The notes beneath the pieces were generated by a model. That model was not told the origin of the DNA. It ran no database searches and worked only from the letters and a program-made list of their open reading frames with translations. Both the position numbers and the translations under genes were made by a program. Of a DNA stretch of 64,000 nucleotides, positions 52,240-62,129 are shown one piece after another. Every line of letters begins with the position of its first letter. Position 1 is the stretch's first letter. Source of the DNA: Hyphomicrobiales bacterium (GTDB taxonomy: Bacteria; Pseudomonadota; Alphaproteobacteria; Rhizobiales; Beijerinckiaceae); contig CAKNFJ010000001.1 in assembly GCA_930633495.1 (NCBI GenBank), positions 1,674,001-1,738,000 of the forward strand, given 5' to 3'.

Positions 52240-53082
52240 ATGAAGCTGATCACCTGGAACATCCAATGGGCCCGCGGCGTCGACGAAAAGGTCGATCCGC
52301 GCCGCATCCTCGACCATGCCCGGCAGATGGCGGATTTCGACGTGCTCTGCCTGCAGGAAGTCGCCGCCAACTTCCCCGATCTCGACGGCAACGACCGCAC
52401 CAATCAGTTCGCCCTGTTCAACGAGCTCCTGCCCGGCTTCACGGCCGTCGAGGCGATCGGCGTCGATATTCCCGACGGCGAAGGCGGGCGCAAGCGCTTC
52501 GGCAACCTGATCCTCTCGCGTCTGCCGGTGGCGCAGGCGCTGCGCCATCTCCTGCCTTGGGAGGCGGCGGCGACGCGCAACATGCCGCGCGTGCTGGTCG
52601 AGGCGATGATCGAGACGCCCTTCGGCCCGATCAGGCTGATGACGACCCATCTGGAATATTCCTCGCCGGCGCTCCGCGCGGCCCAGATCGAGGGTATCCG
52701 GCAGGTCCATCGCATGGCCTGCGCGCGGCAGGCAACGCCGCGCCTGCCCGGCCCTCACACCTATGCCCCGACGCCGAACGCGGCGAGCGCGATCCTGACC
52801 GGCGACTTCAACATGCGGCCGGACGATGCCGGGCTGGCACAGTTGCTCGCGCCGTTCGACGGGGACATGCCGCCGCTGGTCGATCTCTGGCCGGTGCTGC
52901 GGGGCGAAGAACCGCATCCGCCCTCCGCCTTCATCTGCGACCAGACCTACGGCCCGCCCGGCTGCCTCGACTATGTGCTGGCGACGCCGGACCTTGCGCA
53001 GCGAGCCCGTTCGATCGTCTACGACATCGAAACGCGCGCCTCAGACCACCAGCCGATCCTGGTCGAGTTCGACCTCAGATGA
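52240..53082 (+). CDS. Endonuclease/exonuclease/phosphatase-fold phosphodiesterase (cassette B)
   Basis: A 280-residue cytoplasmic EEP-superfamily protein. Motifs in order: TWNIQWARG, the metal-binding Glu in VLCLQEVAANF, HLEYSSPALRAAQ, the Asp/Asn pair in ILTGDFNMRPDDAG, and RASDHQPILVEF at the end. The fold includes sphingomyelinases, inositol-polyphosphate phosphatases and nucleases. It occupies the position that the calcineurin-type phosphoesterase holds in cassette A, so the same step is probably done by an unrelated enzyme. DNA repair is less likely in this operon. It overlaps the phosphatase gene by four bases. Confidence 0.83.
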   Translation: MKLITWNIQWARGVDEKVDPRRILDHARQMADFDVLCLQEVAANFPDLDGNDRTNQFALFNELLPGFTAVEAIGVDIPDGEGGRKRFGNLILSRLPVAQALRHLLPWEAAATRNMPRVLVEAMIETPFGPIRLMTTHLEYSSPALRAAQIEGIRQVHRMACARQATPRLPGPHTYAPTPNAASAILTGDFNMRPDDAGLAQLLAPFDGDMPPLVDLWPVLRGEEPHPPSAFICDQTYGPPGCLDYVLATPDLAQRARSIVYDIETRASDHQPILVEFDLR

Positions 53083-53903
53083 TCTTCACGCGGCAGGACC
53101 ACGACCGGCTCGACGCAATCCTGCGCGAGGCTGCAAGGCGCGAGGTGATGCCGCGCTTCCGTCGGCTGGCGGATGGCGACATCCGGGAGAAGCAGGCGCC
53201 GGGCGATCTGGTGACGGAAGCTGATGAGGCCGCCGAACGCTTCATCTGTGCCGAGCTGGCCAAGGCCTTTCCAGGCGCGGCGCTGATCGGCGAGGAGGCG
53301 GTGACGCGCGAGCCCGCTCTGCTCGGCCGGCTGGCGGAGGCCGATCTCGCCTTCGTCATCGACCCCATCGACGGCACGCTCAACTATGCCAACGACCTGT
53401 CGCTCTTCGCGGTGATGGCCGCCGTCATCGTCAAGGGCGAGATCGTCGCCGCCGTGATCCACGATCCGACCGCCGAGGACAGCGCCATGGCGCTGCGCGG
53501 CGAAGGCGCCTGGCTCAGCCATGCGGGCGGCACAACGCACGACCTGCGCGTCGCACCCGCCGTCGCGATGCGACACATGAACGGCATGGCGAGCTGGCAA
53601 TATTTCCCGGAGCCGCTGCGCAACACGCTGCCCGGCCGCTTCCCCGCCTTCCTCGAAGTTGGCTCACTGCGCTGCTGCGGACAGGAATACCGGCTGGCGG
53701 CGGCCGGGCGCCTGCAATTCCTGCTCTACGGCGTGCTCAACCCCTGGGACCATGCACCCGGCGTGCTGCTCTACAGCGAAGCGGGCGGCCATGCGCGATT
53801 GCTCGATAGCCGGGCCTATTCGCCGACCGAACGCCCGTCCGGGCTGCTCTGCGCGCCCGATGAGGCGAGCTGGCGGGAGATCAGGTCGATCCTGCTGGAT
53901 TGA
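53079..53903 (+). CDS. Inositol-monophosphatase-family phosphatase (cassette B)
   Basis: A 274-residue member of the IMPase/HisN superfamily. DLVTEADEAAERF, IGEEAV and FVIDPIDGTLNYANDLSLFA supply the metal site, and NPWDHAPGVLLYSEAGG completes it. The ATG overlaps the previous stop (ATGA). It should remove phosphate from the monoester produced upstream. It is diverged from the cassette A phosphatase, for example NYANDL where that has NFVRGN. An intergenic repeat follows at 53944. Confidence 0.85.
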   Translation: MIFTRQDHDRLDAILREAARREVMPRFRRLADGDIREKQAPGDLVTEADEAAERFICAELAKAFPGAALIGEEAVTREPALLGRLAEADLAFVIDPIDGTLNYANDLSLFAVMAAVIVKGEIVAAVIHDPTAEDSAMALRGEGAWLSHAGGTTHDLRVAPAVAMRHMNGMASWQYFPEPLRNTLPGRFPAFLEVGSLRCCGQEYRLAAAGRLQFLLYGVLNPWDHAPGVLLYSEAGGHARLLDSRAYSPTERPSGLLCAPDEASWREIRSILLD

Positions 53904-53943
53904 GCCATAAAGCTCGCGCGCCACGCCTCGTCACAACCTCGAC

Positions 53944-54052
53944 GTCATCCGGACAAGCCGCGAAGCGGCGTCGATCCGGGATCCATCGGAGCGCTTCCGG
54001 CTGAGGTTCAGGCATGGATCCCGGGTCTGGGCTTCGCTTCGCCCGGGATGAC
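53944..54052. repeat. Dispersed palindromic intergenic repeat
   Basis: The unit begins with GTCATCC (53944-53950) and ends with GGATGAC (54046-54052). It contains AAGCCGCGAAGCGGCG, GGGATCCATCGGAGCGC and GGCATGGATCCCGGGTCTGG. Blocks of this form are highly repeated in Bradyrhizobium-, Methylobacterium- and Bosea-like genomes. It sits between the convergent phosphatase and ftsK genes and could fold into a terminator for both. Confidence 0.7.
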
Positions 54053-54069
54053 AGCCCTTTTTTGGACAC

Positions 54070-56628
54070 TCAGTCCTCGTCGTCGCGCTGGCGCGGACCG
54101 TCCGCGAGAATCTCTCTTTTCCCGGCGTGGTTAGCGGGTCCGACGATGCCCTCGTTTTCCATGCGCTCCATGATGGATGCGGCGCGGTTGTAGCCGATCT
54201 GGAGGCGGCGCTGGATGTAGGAGGTCGAGGCCTTCCTGTCGCGCAGCACGACCGCGACCGCCTGCTCGTAGGGGTCGTCGGAATCGACCGCACCCATGCC
54301 GGTCTTGTCGAAGACGGCGCCGTCCTCGTCCTCGGCGCCTTCCTCCTCCTCGGAGGTGACGGCGTCGAGGTACTGCGGCCGCCCTTGCGTCTTCAGATGC
54401 GCCACGACCTTCTCGACCTCGGCATCCGAGACGAAGGGGCCGTGGACGCGGGTGATGCGCCCGCCGCCGGCCATGTAGAGCATGTCGCCCTGGCCGAGCA
54501 GCTGCTCGGCGCCCATCTCGCCGAGGATGGTGCGGCTATCGATCTTCGAGGTGACCTGGAAGGAGATGCGGGTCGGGAAGTTCGCCTTGATCGTGCCGGT
54601 GATGACGTCGACCGAGGGGCGCTGGGTCGCCAGCACGACATGGATGCCGGCGGCGCGCGCCATCTGGGCGAGGCGCTGGATCGTGCCCTCGATCTCCTTG
54701 CCGGCGACCATCATCAGGTCGGCCATCTCGTCGACGATGACGACGATATAGGGCAGAGGCTCGAGGTCCATGACCTCCTCCTCGTAGATCGCCTCGCCGG
54801 AATGCTTGTCGAAGCCGGTCTGGACCGTGCGGGTGATCACCTCGCCGGCGGCCTTGGCCTCCTGGACGCGGGCGTTGAAGCCGTCGATGTTGCGCACCGA
54901 GAGCTTCGACATCTTCTTGTAGCGCTCCTCCATCTCGCGCACCGCCCATTTCAAGGCGACGACCGCCTTCTTGGGATCGGTGACGACCGGGGTGAGCAGA
55001 TGCGGGATGCCGTCATAGACGGAGAGTTCCAGCATCTTGGGATCGACCATGATCAGGCGGCATTCCTCGGGCTTGAGCCGGTAGAGGATCGACAGGATCA
55101 TGGTGTTGATGGCGACGGACTTGCCCGAGCCGGTGGTGCCGGCGACGAGCAGATGCGGCATGCGCGCCAGATCGGCGATCACCGGCTCGCCGCCGATGGT
55201 CTTGCCGAGGCAGAGCGCGAGCTTGTGCTTGGTCGCCTCGAAATCCTGGCTGGCGAGCAGCTCGCGCAGGAAGACGGTCTCGCGGCGGGCATTGGGCAGT
55301 TCGATGCCGATCGCGTTCTTGCCCTGCACCACCGCAACGCGCGCCGACACCGCGCTCATCGAACGCGCGATGTCGTCGGCGAGAGAGATCACGCGGGAGC
55401 TTTTGATGCCGGGGGCAGGTTCGAGCTCATAGAGCGTCACGACCGGGCCGGGGCAGGCCTGGACGATCTCGCCCCTGATGTTGAAGTCCTCCAGCACGCC
55501 TTCGAGCAGGCCGGCATTCTGCTGCAGCACCTCGATCGGCGTCCCCTCGCCCTGTTCCTGCGGCGGCTCAGCCAGGAATTCGATCGGCGGCAGCTGGAAG
55601 CCGGCATCCTGCACCACCGGCAGCTCGACGAGGCGGGGCTTGGCCTTGAACGGAGCGACGGCCTTGACGGACTCGGCCACGACAGGCTCCGGCACAACCG
55701 GCTCGGGCTCGACCGGCGGCCGCGTATTGCGCGCCAGCGGCACGCCGGGCTTCGCGGTAATTGCGACCTCGACCGGAGGCGGAACGTCGTTCTCGACCGG
55801 AAGCATCTCGGCCGCCGGCGCCGCCCATGACGGCGCCGAGATCTGGAGGCTCACCTGATAGCTCTGCCCCCAGCCCATCCCCGACCAGGCCGGGGCGGTG
55901 ACCGGTGCTGCCACCGCAAGCGGCGCCGCTTCCGGCAGCTTGGCCATGGGCTCAGGGCTCGCCTGCACCATCGCTTGGGGCGCAGCGTCAACGGTGACGA
56001 CAGCGGCAGCGGCCGGGGCGGCCCACGCCGCAGGCGGCGCGACGGTCTCGAACGAAAACTCGGCGTCGTCGCGCTCGGCCTCTGGCACGCATTCCCAAAA
56101 GGCGTGATCGGAAATGAAGGCGAGCGGCGTCGTCGCCTCTTCGGCTTCGACCACCGTCCCCGACCAGACGACCTCCTCGATCACCTCGAAAGGTTCGTCG
56201 ATGACCGGAGCCAGCGCGTCGTCTGGCTCTGCATCGGGCGTGGACGGCGCGTCCGCGAGCGATGCGTCCTCGCCCTCCGGCGCGCCCCAAACCGACTTGA
56301 TCAGATGATCCGGCGTGCGCCAGAAGCGGACGCGGCTGGGGCTTGCGGCCGGCTCGGCCGGAGGCGCGACAGCCTCGACGGCCGCTGCTTCGACGACCGG
56401 TTCGGCAGCCCGCTCACGCTCGGCCTGCGCCGCCTTGCGCAGCTTGTCGGGCGTGCGGCTGAAGCGGACATTCTCGGGCCAGACGAAGGGCTGCGGCTCG
56501 GGTTCCGCGACGGCGCGGCGCGAACCCCGGTACAGCACCGGGGCCTGGACGGATTCGTCGGATGGGTCTGAGCGATTGGCCTCGGAAACGAGGGCGTTCG
56601 CGCGGCGGAGACGATCCAGTTTATGCAT
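54070..56628 (-). CDS. ftsK: FtsK/SpoIIIE-family DNA translocase without visible membrane domain
   Basis: An 852-residue translocase. The motor shows Walker [30 protein letters not shown], Walker [13 protein letters not shown] and [19 protein letters not shown]. The gamma DNA-reading domain closes it ([20 protein letters not shown], then [18 protein letters not shown]). The first about 350 residues are Pro/Ala/Glu-rich with no hydrophobic segment, unlike classical FtsK with four membrane helices. The motif VRFxRTPDxLxK occurs twice there (about residues 54-65 and 100-111). It may be a soluble second FtsK that needs a partner to reach the septum. Chromosome dimer resolution is the expected role. 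Confidence 0.85.
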   Translation of the reverse strand: MHKLDRLRRANALVSEANRSDPSDESVQAPVLYRGSRRAVAEPEPQPFVWPENVRFSRTPDKLRKAAQAERERAAEPVVEAAAVEAVAPPAEPAASPSRVRFWRTPDHLIKSVWGAPEGEDASLADAPSTPDAEPDDALAPVIDEPFEVIEEVVWSGTVVEAEEATTPLAFISDHAFWECVPEAERDDAEFSFETVAPPAAWAAPAAAAVVTVDAAPQAMVQASPEPMAKLPEAAPLAVAAPVTAPAWSGMGWGQSYQVSLQISAPSWAAPAAEMLPVENDVPPPVEVAITAKPGVPLARNTRPPVEPEPVVPEPVVAESVKAVAPFKAKPRLVELPVVQDAGFQLPPIEFLAEPPQEQGEGTPIEVLQQNAGLLEGVLEDFNIRGEIVQACPGPVVTLYELEPAPGIKSSRVISLADDIARSMSAVSARVAVVQGKNAIGIELPNARRETVFLRELLASQDFEATKHKLALCLGKTIGGEPVIADLARMPHLLVAGTTGSGKSVAINTMILSILYRLKPEECRLIMVDPKMLELSVYDGIPHLLTPVVTDPKKAVVALKWAVREMEERYKKMSKLSVRNIDGFNARVQEAKAAGEVITRTVQTGFDKHSGEAIYEEEVMDLEPLPYIVVIVDEMADLMMVAGKEIEGTIQRLAQMARAAGIHVVLATQRPSVDVITGTIKANFPTRISFQVTSKIDSRTILGEMGAEQLLGQGDMLYMAGGGRITRVHGPFVSDAEVEKVVAHLKTQGRPQYLDAVTSEEEEGAEDEDGAVFDKTGMGAVDSDDPYEQAVAVVLRDRKASTSYIQRRLQIGYNRAASIMERMENEGIVGPANHAGKREILADGPRQRDDED

Positions 56629-56730
56629 GGGCTTGGGCGAACACGATAACTCGTTAACCAGTCCCCCAGTGGTAGCCCGGCAGGGTTAAGGCCCCATGAA
56701 TCCGGCTGGCTATCAACAGGCGCGATCGCG

Positions 56731-56880
56731 TCAGTCACGCGTGTCGTCGTCCTGCAGAACGCGCCACGCGGCCCCCTCCAGATCGGCGAACTGGCCGCTG
56801 CGCATGCACCAGAAGAAGGCGCCGAGCCCGATCAGGCCGAGCCCCAGCGCCAACGGGAACAGGATCACGATGATGTTCAT
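56731..56880 (-). CDS. ccoS: cbb3 oxidase maturation protein CcoS
   Basis: A 49-residue protein with one membrane segment (MNIIVILFPLALGLGLIGLG) followed by AFFWCMRSGQFADLEGAAWR, the conserved CcoS pattern with GQFxDLxGxAxR. The ATG overlaps the ccoI stop by four bases. CcoS is needed for cofactor insertion into the CcoN subunit. It is the last gene of the cluster, about 100 bases before ftsK on the same strand. Confidence 0.92.
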   Translation of the reverse strand: MNIIVILFPLALGLGLIGLGAFFWCMRSGQFADLEGAAWRVLQDDDTRD

Positions 56881-59075
56881 GCCTCTGCCTCCGGCAATGC
56901 CCTCCGGCCGCGTGCGCGCAGGGCGTTGAGCGTCACCACCAGCGACGATCCCGACATGGCGGCGGCGGCCACCAACGGGGTCGCGAGCCCGGCCATGGCG
57001 ATCGGCACCGCCACCGCATTGTAGAGCACGGCGAACCACAAATTCTGCAGCATCAACCCACGCGCCTTGCGCGCGATCCCGATGGCTGCCGACACCGGGG
57101 CGAGGCTGTCGCCGAGGAAGACGACATCCGCCGCCGCCTGCGCGAGATGGGTCGCGCTGACCGGCGAGATCGAGACATGCGCGCCGGCGAGCGCCGGCGC
57201 GTCGTTGAGGCCGTCGCCGATCATCAGCACCTTGCGGCCATTCGCCGCCATGCTGTCGAGCAGGTTGAGCTTGTCGCTCGGCAGCAGGCCGGCACGGACA
57301 TGCGTGATGCCGAGCGCGGCCGCGACCGGCGCCACCGCCTCCGGCCGGTCGCCGGACAGGATCGCGATCTCCAGTCCCGCCGCGCGCAGGGCCGCGATCG
57401 TCTCGCCCGCATCCGGACGAAGGCGCTGCCCGAGGGCGAGCACGGTGCGATAGGCCCCGCTGCGATAGGCGATGAGCGAGGCGCCCGGGTGCAGCGCCTT
57501 CACCGAAGCAGCCTCGCGCTCGGCGCCGCAGAAGTCGAGGCTGCCGAGCCGCTGCTCGTCGCCACCTTCGCCCGCCGAGAGGCCCCGGCCACGCTCTTCA
57601 CGGACATCGATCCGCGCCGACGGGCTGCCGAGCGCCCGCGCAAGGGCCTGCGCCAGCGGATGATGGCTTGCGGCGGCGAGCGCGCCGATCTCGGCCCGGC
57701 GCTCGGGCGGCAGTGCCTCCGGGTTGAGGATATCGGGCTCGGGCAGCGTCAGCGTGCCCGTCTTATCGAAGACGGCGACGTCGGCCTCGGCGAGGCGCTC
57801 CAGCGCATCGCCCTCCTTGAGCATGATCTTGCGCTTGAACAGGGCCGAGGCGGCGACGACCTGCACCGCCGGAATGGCGAGGCCGAGCGCACAGGGGCAG
57901 GTGATGATCAGCACCGTGACGGCGATCATCAGCGCCTCGGGCCAGGACAGCCCCCAGGCGAACCAGCCGAGGAAGGTCGCGGCCGCCAGCGTGTGAACGA
58001 CCGGCGCATAGAGCCGCGCGGCCCGGTCCGACAGGCGGACATAGCGCGAGCGGTTCCCGACGGCCTGGCTCATCAGCCGGTCGATCTCGTCGAGCAACGT
58101 GCCCTGCCCCGCCGCTTCGACGCGCACCGTCAGCGCGCCGGTTAGGTTGAGCGTGCCGGCATGGACGCGCCCGCCCTGGCCGATCGCGGCCGGCGCCGTC
58201 TCGCCGGTAACGAGGCTCTGGTCGAGCTCGGAGCGGCCGGTCTCGACAATGCCGTCGACGGAAACGCGCTCGCCCGGACGGACGAGGACGCGGTCACCCG
58301 GCGCAATCGCCGCGATCGGCGTGATCGTCCAGCTGCCGTCATCGGCAAGCCGCGTCGCGGTCTCGGCCTTGAGCGCGGCGAGGTTGCCCGCGAGATCGCG
58401 CGTGCGCCGCCGCATCAACTGATCGAGATAACGGCCGATCAGGAGGAAGAAGAGCAGCATCACCACGCCGTCGAAATAGGCGTGGCGGCCATGGGTCCAG
58501 GTCTCGGCGACGGACATGGCGAGCGCTAGCACGACGCCGATGGTGATCGGCACGTCCATGTTGACGGCGCCGGCCTTCAATGCCCGGAGCGCACTTTCGA
58601 AGAAGGGCCGGCCGGCATAGGCGGCCGTCGGCAAGGCGATGAGCGCCGAGAGCCAATGGAAGAAATCCCGCGTCGTCGGGTCGATGTCGCCGCTGTTGCC
58701 GGACCAGACCGCGACCGAGAGCAGCATGATGTTCATCGAGGCAAAGCCGGCGACGCCGAGCCGGCGCAGCAGGCTGCGTTCCTCGGTGGCCGCGTCATCC
58801 TCCTGCCGCTCCGGCACGAAGGGATAGGCCTTGAAGCCGAGCGCCGCGAGCTTGTCGACGACCGCCTCCGGCCGCAGCAGGGTCTCGCGCCATTCGACCG
58901 AGACGCGCTTCAGCGCGAGATTGACGCGGGCGCCGAGGATGCCGGGCTCACGGCCGAGCCCGCTTTCGATTGCCTGCATGCAGCCGGCGCAGCGAATGCC
59001 GTCGACCGCGAGCTCCATGCTGGCGACGCCGTCGTCGCGATGACGCACGAACACCGAGAGATCCTGCGCCGCCAT
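56877..59075 (-). CDS. ccoI: Copper-exporting P-type ATPase for cbb3 assembly, CcoI/FixI
   Basis: A 732-residue P1B-type ATPase. The N-terminal heavy-metal domain has CxxC in GIRCAGCMQAIE. The transport-path motif is TCPCALGLAIP, the phosphorylation site VFDKTGTLTLPEP and the hinge MIGDGLNDAPALAGAHVS. Eight membrane helices are expected. CcoI delivers copper for the binuclear centre of the cbb3 oxidase rather than giving bulk copper resistance. It overlaps ccoS and lies 1 base after ccoH. Confidence 0.93.
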   Translation of the reverse strand: MAAQDLSVFVRHRDDGVASMELAVDGIRCAGCMQAIESGLGREPGILGARVNLALKRVSVEWRETLLRPEAVVDKLAALGFKAYPFVPERQEDDAATEERSLLRRLGVAGFASMNIMLLSVAVWSGNSGDIDPTTRDFFHWLSALIALPTAAYAGRPFFESALRALKAGAVNMDVPITIGVVLALAMSVAETWTHGRHAYFDGVVMLLFFLLIGRYLDQLMRRRTRDLAGNLAALKAETATRLADDGSWTITPIAAIAPGDRVLVRPGERVSVDGIVETGRSELDQSLVTGETAPAAIGQGGRVHAGTLNLTGALTVRVEAAGQGTLLDEIDRLMSQAVGNRSRYVRLSDRAARLYAPVVHTLAAATFLGWFAWGLSWPEALMIAVTVLIITCPCALGLAIPAVQVVAASALFKRKIMLKEGDALERLAEADVAVFDKTGTLTLPEPDILNPEALPPERRAEIGALAAASHHPLAQALARALGSPSARIDVREERGRGLSAGEGGDEQRLGSLDFCGAEREAASVKALHPGASLIAYRSGAYRTVLALGQRLRPDAGETIAALRAAGLEIAILSGDRPEAVAPVAAALGITHVRAGLLPSDKLNLLDSMAANGRKVLMIGDGLNDAPALAGAHVSISPVSATHLAQAAADVVFLGDSLAPVSAAIGIARKARGLMLQNLWFAVLYNAVAVPIAMAGLATPLVAAAAMSGSSLVVTLNALRARGRRALPEAEA

Positions 59076-59076
59076 C

Positions 59077-59622
59077 TCATCTCTCCGGCAGGCTGATGCG
59101 GCTGCGGGAGACGAAGACGACCTCCTCGCCGCGCCGCGCCCGCAGTTCCAGAATCCAGGAACCGGCGTCGATATGGTCGAAGCGCGCCTCGTAGCGCCCG
59201 GGCTGACGCTCGACCAACGCCACCTCCCGGTCGTGAGCGGATCTGGCCGGATGCCGCAGCCGCGCCGTCGCCGCGAAACCCGACAGCGGCTGCCCGAGTC
59301 GATCGGCGAGCGTCACGCCGAGCGCCACGCCCCCGCCCTCGCGGGCGAGCGTCGCCGCGGCGTTCCAACCGCGCGCGTCGCGCTCGTGCTGACGGGCGAC
59401 CTCCTCGTTGAAATGCTGGCTGTCCTCATAGGCGCTGCGGGTTTCGACACCCGGCATCGTGCGCAGCGCCATCGTCAAGATCGTCGCATTGACCGAGATG
59501 ATCACACCGAAGAACAGCACCAGCATCGCGGCGACCATCCGGCCGGTGAGCGCGAAGGGACGGCGCGGCCGCGGGGCGGCGGGAGTGTCGCAGGACATCA
59601 GGAAAACTCCGCAGCAGCTCAT
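59077..59622 (-). CDS. ccoH: cbb3 assembly membrane protein CcoH/FixH
   Basis: A 181-residue protein from the ATG at 59622, which has GGGAGG 6 bases upstream and overlaps the ccoG stop; an ATG at 59598 is an alternative. The N-terminus MSCCGVFLMSCDTP is unusually Cys-rich. One membrane segment follows (MVAAMLVLFFGVIISVNATI), then a periplasmic FixH domain ending in RSRISLPER. FixH is required for stable cbb3 assembly, probably with CcoI. The cysteines might bind copper, but that is a guess. Confidence 0.88.
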   Translation of the reverse strand: MSCCGVFLMSCDTPAAPRPRRPFALTGRMVAAMLVLFFGVIISVNATILTMALRTMPGVETRSAYEDSQHFNEEVARQHERDARGWNAAATLAREGGGVALGVTLADRLGQPLSGFAATARLRHPARSAHDREVALVERQPGRYEARFDHIDAGSWILELRARRGEEVVFVSRSRISLPER

Positions 59623-61073
59623 GGTTTGCCTCCCGGCGCCATGAAATGGTCGGTGGCGCGCACGGTTTCCCCGGCGAAGAGGTCCGAGGCGGTGATGGTG
59701 ACGGGTTGAGACGCCTCCAGCGGCACGCCGGCCGGCACGGTGACGAGCACCCGCACCTCGCGCGACGCATCCGGGTCGACCGTCACGACCGGGCGCAAAT
59801 CGGCGGTGGGGGCTACTCCGACCGCTTCGATGCGGATACCCGGCAGCCCGTCCACGGTGAGCGCGAAGGGGCGAGCCTCGGGACGCTTGTTGAGCAGGCG
59901 GACGGCATAGGCGTTGCGGATCGAGCCGTCGCTCAGCGTCACGAACAGCGGCGCGCGCTCGTGCAGCACCGAGATATCGGCGGTGCGGCGGGTCGCGAGC
60001 TGCCACAGCATCGCGCCGCCAACGACCGCGATCAGCGCCGCATAGATCAGCGTGCGTGCGCGCAGCGGCCGATAGATCGCCGCCTGACCGGCCATGCGCC
60101 GCTTGACGTTGTGCTCGGTGTCGTAGGCGATCAGCCGCTTGGGGCGATCGACCTTGGCCATGACGGTGTCGCAGGCATCGATGCACAGCCCGCACTGGAT
60201 GCAATCGAGCTGGGAACCGTCGCGGATGTCAATGCCGACCGGGCAGACGGCGACGCATTGATGGCAGTCGATGCAATCGCCGGCCGGCGCGCCCTGCGCC
60301 CTCAGCTTCACGGCCTGCTTGACCGAGACGCGCGGCTCGCCGCGATCGTAGCGATAGGTGACGTTCAGCGCCTCGTCATCGGTCAGCGCCGCCTGGATGC
60401 GCGGCCAGGGGCACATGAACTTGCAGACCTGCTCGCGCATGATTCCGGCGAGCGAATAGGTGGTGAAGGTCAGGATCGCGATCCAGACATAGGCCGAGAG
60501 CGGGGCGGTGAAGGTCGCAAGCTCCCTCACCAGCGTCGGCGCGTCGGCGAAGTAGAGCACCCAGGCGCCGCCGGTCCACCAGGCGATGACGAGCCAGACC
60601 GCGTGCTTGGCGCTCTTGCGCCAGAGCTTGTCGAAGCTCCACGGCGCATCGTCCAGACGCATGCGCTCGCGCCGGTCGCCCTCGAAGAAGCGCTCGACGG
60701 CGAGGAAGAGATCGGTCCAGACCGTCTGCGGGCAGAGATAGCCGCACCAGACCCGGCCCGCGACGGCGTTCATCAGGAACAGGACGAACGCCGCGAGGAT
60801 CAGCAGGCCGGTGAAGTAATAGACCTCCTGCGGCCAGATCTCGATGAAGAAGAAGTAGAAGCGGTTGTTGGCGATGTCGGCCAGCACCGCCTGGTTCGGC
60901 AGATGCGGGCCGCGATCCCAACGTAGGAACGGCAGCAGGTAGTAGATGCCGAGGCACAGGAAGAGGATCAGCCACTTCGCGCGCCGGAACGGGCCGGAGA
61001 CGCTCTGCGGATAGACCTTCCGCGACGCCGCGAAGAGCGGGATGTCGTCGGGATCGGCCCCGGCCGTACTCAC
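59619..61073 (-). CDS. ccoG: Polyferredoxin cbb3 assembly factor CcoG/FixG
   Basis: A 484-residue membrane protein. Several hydrophobic segments (WLILFLCLGIYYLLPFL, VVGGAMLWQLA) surround two 4Fe-4S motifs, CIDCHQCVAVCPVGIDI and CIQCGLCIDACDTV. The GTG at 61073 is 7 bases after GGAGGG and one base after the ccoP stop. An ATG at 61103 would overlap ccoP. CcoG helps reduce copper for cofactor assembly. It begins the ccoGHIS part of the cluster. Confidence 0.92.
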   Translation of the reverse strand: MSTAGADPDDIPLFAASRKVYPQSVSGPFRRAKWLILFLCLGIYYLLPFLRWDRGPHLPNQAVLADIANNRFYFFFIEIWPQEVYYFTGLLILAAFVLFLMNAVAGRVWCGYLCPQTVWTDLFLAVERFFEGDRRERMRLDDAPWSFDKLWRKSAKHAVWLVIAWWTGGAWVLYFADAPTLVRELATFTAPLSAYVWIAILTFTTYSLAGIMREQVCKFMCPWPRIQAALTDDEALNVTYRYDRGEPRVSVKQAVKLRAQGAPAGDCIDCHQCVAVCPVGIDIRDGSQLDCIQCGLCIDACDTVMAKVDRPKRLIAYDTEHNVKRRMAGQAAIYRPLRARTLIYAALIAVVGGAMLWQLATRRTADISVLHERAPLFVTLSDGSIRNAYAVRLLNKRPEARPFALTVDGLPGIRIEAVGVAPTADLRPVVTVDPDASREVRVLVTVPAGVPLEASQPVTITASDLFAGETVRATDHFMAPGGKP

Positions 61074-61074
61074 G

Positions 61075-61959
61075 CTACTGCCCTCCCCCCAGCGAATGGA
61101 CATACACGGTCAGCGCCTTGAGCGTCGTCTCGTCGAGACGACCGCCCCAGGCCGGCATCACGCCGCCCCGGCTGTTGGAGATGGTCTCGGTCAGCGAGGC
61201 CATGTCCATGCCGTAGAGGCTGATCGCGTCGGTCAGGTTCGGCGCGCCCATCTCCGGATTGCCCTTGCCCGCCTCGCCGTGACAGGAGGCGCAGTTGTCG
61301 GCGAAGAGCTTGCGCCCGAGCGCGAGATCCGCCTTCGGCTCGGTCGGGAGACCAGCGATCTCGCGGACATGGTTGGCGACGGTCTTGATCTCGTCGCGCT
61401 TGAGCATGCCGTCGCGGCCGAAGGCCGGCATCTGACTCACCCGCGTCTCGTCGTTGCCGGCGACGCGGATGCCGTGACGCAGCGTCTGCATGATCGCGTC
61501 GAGGGAGCCGCCCCAGAGCCAGTCGTCGTCGTTCAGGTTGGGGTACCCCTTGGCGCCGGCGCCGCCGACGCCGTGGCAGGCCGCGCAATTGTCGCCGAAC
61601 GCGGCCTTGCCCTGCGCCATCGCGATCTGGAACAGCGCCGGATCGGCCTTGATCTGGGCCGGCGTGGCATCGGCCATGCCAGCGGCCAGCTTCGCGCGCT
61701 GGGCCTTGAGCTCGCCCATCTGCACAGTGATGTCGGAGCGGGTGGCGTAGCCGATCACGCCTCTGGTGGCGTCGGTCAGCAGCGGCCAGGCCGGGTAGAC
61801 GATCCAGTAGCCGACGGACCAGACGATGGTGGCGTAGAAGATGCCGAGCCACCAGCGCGGCAGCGGCGTGTTGAGTTCGCGGATGCCGTCCCATTCATGG
61901 CCGGTCGTGGTCTGACCGGTGGCGGCGTCGATCTCCGGAGCGTGGTGACGCTGGTCCAT
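61075..61959 (-). CDS. ccoP: cbb3 oxidase diheme cytochrome c subunit CcoP/FixP
   Basis: A 294-residue membrane-anchored cytochrome. The N-terminal helix (WWLGIFYATIVWSVGYWIVY) is preceded by HEWDGIRELNTPLPRWW, typical of FixP. Two heme-binding motifs are present, CAACHGVGGAG and CASCHGEAGKG. It passes electrons to CcoO and on to CcoN. The start lies 3 bases after the ccoQ stop. Confidence 0.95.
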   Translation of the reverse strand: MDQRHHAPEIDAATGQTTTGHEWDGIRELNTPLPRWWLGIFYATIVWSVGYWIVYPAWPLLTDATRGVIGYATRSDITVQMGELKAQRAKLAAGMADATPAQIKADPALFQIAMAQGKAAFGDNCAACHGVGGAGAKGYPNLNDDDWLWGGSLDAIMQTLRHGIRVAGNDETRVSQMPAFGRDGMLKRDEIKTVANHVREIAGLPTEPKADLALGRKLFADNCASCHGEAGKGNPEMGAPNLTDAISLYGMDMASLTETISNSRGGVMPAWGGRLDETTLKALTVYVHSLGGGQ

Positions 61960-61962
61960 CGT

Positions 61963-62118
61963 TCAGTCCTCGCGCAGCGGATTGAGCGCGGCTTCCTCGA
62001 AGCGGGCGCGATTCTTCGGCCAGAAGGCGTAGACACACACGCCGAGGAAGACCGTCATGAAGTAGAGCAGGCCGACGGACTGGGCGAAGCCGGCAAGCCA
62101 GTGATAGGTCGTTTGCAT
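61963..62118 (-). CDS. ccoQ: cbb3 oxidase small subunit CcoQ
   Basis: A 51-residue single-helix protein: HWLAGFAQSVGLLYFMTVFL then VYAFWPKNRARFEEAA, the WPKNRxxFExAA tail of CcoQ. It stabilises the oxidase complex. It lies between ccoP and ccoO, 11 bases from the latter. Confidence 0.93.
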   Translation of the reverse strand: MQTTYHWLAGFAQSVGLLYFMTVFLGVCVYAFWPKNRARFEEAALNPLRED

Positions 62119-62129
62119 CGGAGTCTCGC

